Shown here one piece after another: positions 42,690-43,064 of a stretch of DNA of 43,064 nucleotides. The position numbers were made by a program, and so were the translations under genes. Under the pieces are notes generated by a model that made no database searches, was not told the DNA's origin, and worked only from the letters and a program-made list of their open reading frames with translations. The DNA lies in the NCBI GenBank assembly GCA_026414485.1, contig JAOAIX010000014.1, positions 1 to 43,064 of the forward strand. Reading direction: 5' to 3'. Numbering within the stretch: the stretch's first letter is position 1; every line of letters begins with the position of its first letter. Origin of the DNA: Candidatus Bathyarchaeota archaeon (GTDB lineage Archaea; Thermoproteota; Bathyarchaeia; Bathyarchaeales; Bathycorpusculaceae).

Positions 42690-42988
42690 CGAGCCTCTTC
42701 TTACTATTTACATTCGTTACATATAAAATTTTAAACAATAAACCTCTATATCGACTTGAATGAAAACTTTTTGCTCATAATTTGCCCAATCAAAACTAAA
42801 ATCTCTCAAGCTTTTTGAGGTTATCTCAGACAATAGAAGACCCTAAAACAAATTTATCCACTTTGTTCTCCACCTAATTAGATTTGCTGAATTATCTGCA
42901 TCAAAACCATAGTCTTAAAACAGAGTACTTGCAAAGGTGGGCTTAAACTCAGTATGTTAACAGCAAAACTATGTTTTAGTAAACGCAA
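42690..42988. promoter_or_regulatory. Intergenic region with the cas operon promoter
   Basis: On the minus strand TTTTATAT (42728-42721) is the TATA box for cas10; the transcript start is expected near 42695. The remaining ~250 bp toward the tRNA is A/T-rich. No CRISPR repeats, ORFs or strong hairpins were found. Confidence 0.5.
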
Positions 42989-43064
42989 TGGCGGGTCCGC
43001 TGGGATTTGAACCCAGGACATTCAGCTATCTCCGCACCCCTGTGGGTGAATAGAAGGCTGACGC
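42989..43064 (-). tRNA. tRNA-Arg(TCT), 5' part cut by the window end, one intron, CCA encoded
   Basis: On the minus strand CCA (42991-42989), discriminator G42992, acceptor 3' strand CGGACCC, and T arm CTGGG-TTCAAAT-CCCAG. The anticodon stem is TCAGC/GCTGA (43061-43057 and 43026-43022) with loop CTTCTA-A and anticodon TCT at 43054-43052. The acceptor 5' strand, D arm and start lie beyond the window. Confidence 0.88.
43028..43050 (-). other. tRNA-Arg intron (23 nt, canonical 37/38)
   Basis: Central helix CTTC pairs with GGAG (one T-G), bulges TAT and ATA, inner hairpin CACCC/GGGTG. Excision restores the loop CTTCTAA. Confidence 0.82.

Noticed and set aside
36511-43064. CRISPR array near the cas genes
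   Set aside because: No regularly spaced direct repeats were found in the gaps at 36511-36676, 37874-38373 or 42690-42988.

Overview
The window is archaeal. RNA polymerase A'' is a separate gene followed by ribosomal protein L30e and an archaeal NusA, tRNA genes carry bulge-helix-bulge introns, promoters are TATA-like boxes about 25 nt from the inferred transcript start, and Nip7, archaeal EndA, MtnA and a thiolase/DUF35 pair are present. The mix of nucleotide-level features (SD motifs of the GAGGT/AGGTGA type, introns outside the anticodon loop, a benzoyl-CoA-reductase-like gene set, ammonium assimilation) fits an uncultivated Thermoproteota lineage such as Candidatus Bathyarchaeia. That placement is inference; no rRNA gene is present.

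Layout. 0-2 kb: end of the RNA polymerase operon (rpoA2, rpl30e, nusA). 2-9.6 kb: an unknown protein, a three-gene minus-strand operon (GNAT, unknown, HExxH protein), a divergent thiolase/DUF35 operon, a small FUN14-like membrane protein and an M3 peptidase. 9.6-10.7 kb: tRNA-Leu(CAA) with two introns, MgtC, tRNA-Pro(GGG). 10.8-11.9 kb: a membrane protein ending in an ATP-cone. 12.3-20.1 kb: a surface module of DUF4956, a giant CotH protein with lamin-tail repeats, a VTC-domain polymerase and a membrane-anchored papain-like protein. 20.3-24.4 kb: a minus-strand redox operon (one 2-hydroxyacyl-CoA-dehydratase/BCR-type subunit, two BcrA/D-type activases, an Alvin-type ferredoxin), with a CcdA-like membrane protein upstream. 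24.5-29 kb: ammonium transporter, Nsun methylase plus Nip7-like PUA protein, glutamine synthetase behind an operator-like palindrome. 29-34.3 kb: minus-strand housekeeping genes (hisS, an endA homologue without the catalytic His, mtnA, a PRTase regulator, queC, queT). 34.4-36.5 kb: two transcription regulators, one a receiver-TrmB fusion. 36.7-42.7 kb: a compact type III CRISPR effector locus (cas10, small subunit, csm3-like, csx10-like) and a CARF-HEPN effector, with no array and no cas1/cas2/cas6. The window ends inside an intron-containing tRNA-Arg(TCT).

The genes connect in several ways. Cas10 keeps both HD and GGDD, so it should make cyclic oligoadenylate, which the CARF-HEPN protein can sense. 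The split tRNAs need a splicing endonuclease of broad specificity, and the EndA homologue here looks like the non-catalytic partner of a heterotetramer. Amt feeds ammonium to GlnA. QueT and QueC overlap by ATGA and serve 7-deazaguanine (archaeosine) supply. The two activases and ferredoxin should drive ATP-dependent low-potential electron transfer into a single-subunit double-cubane-type protein.

The most unusual signals are: two genes whose conserved N-termini begin before any ATG/GTG/TTG, each with an SD sequence placed for a near-cognate start; the two-intron tRNA-Leu; the single-subunit BCR-like operon; the CotH/VTC/DUF4956 surface module; a possible frameshifted mini-gene in the CRISPR locus; and a candidate pseudoknot that would mask the queT ribosome binding site.
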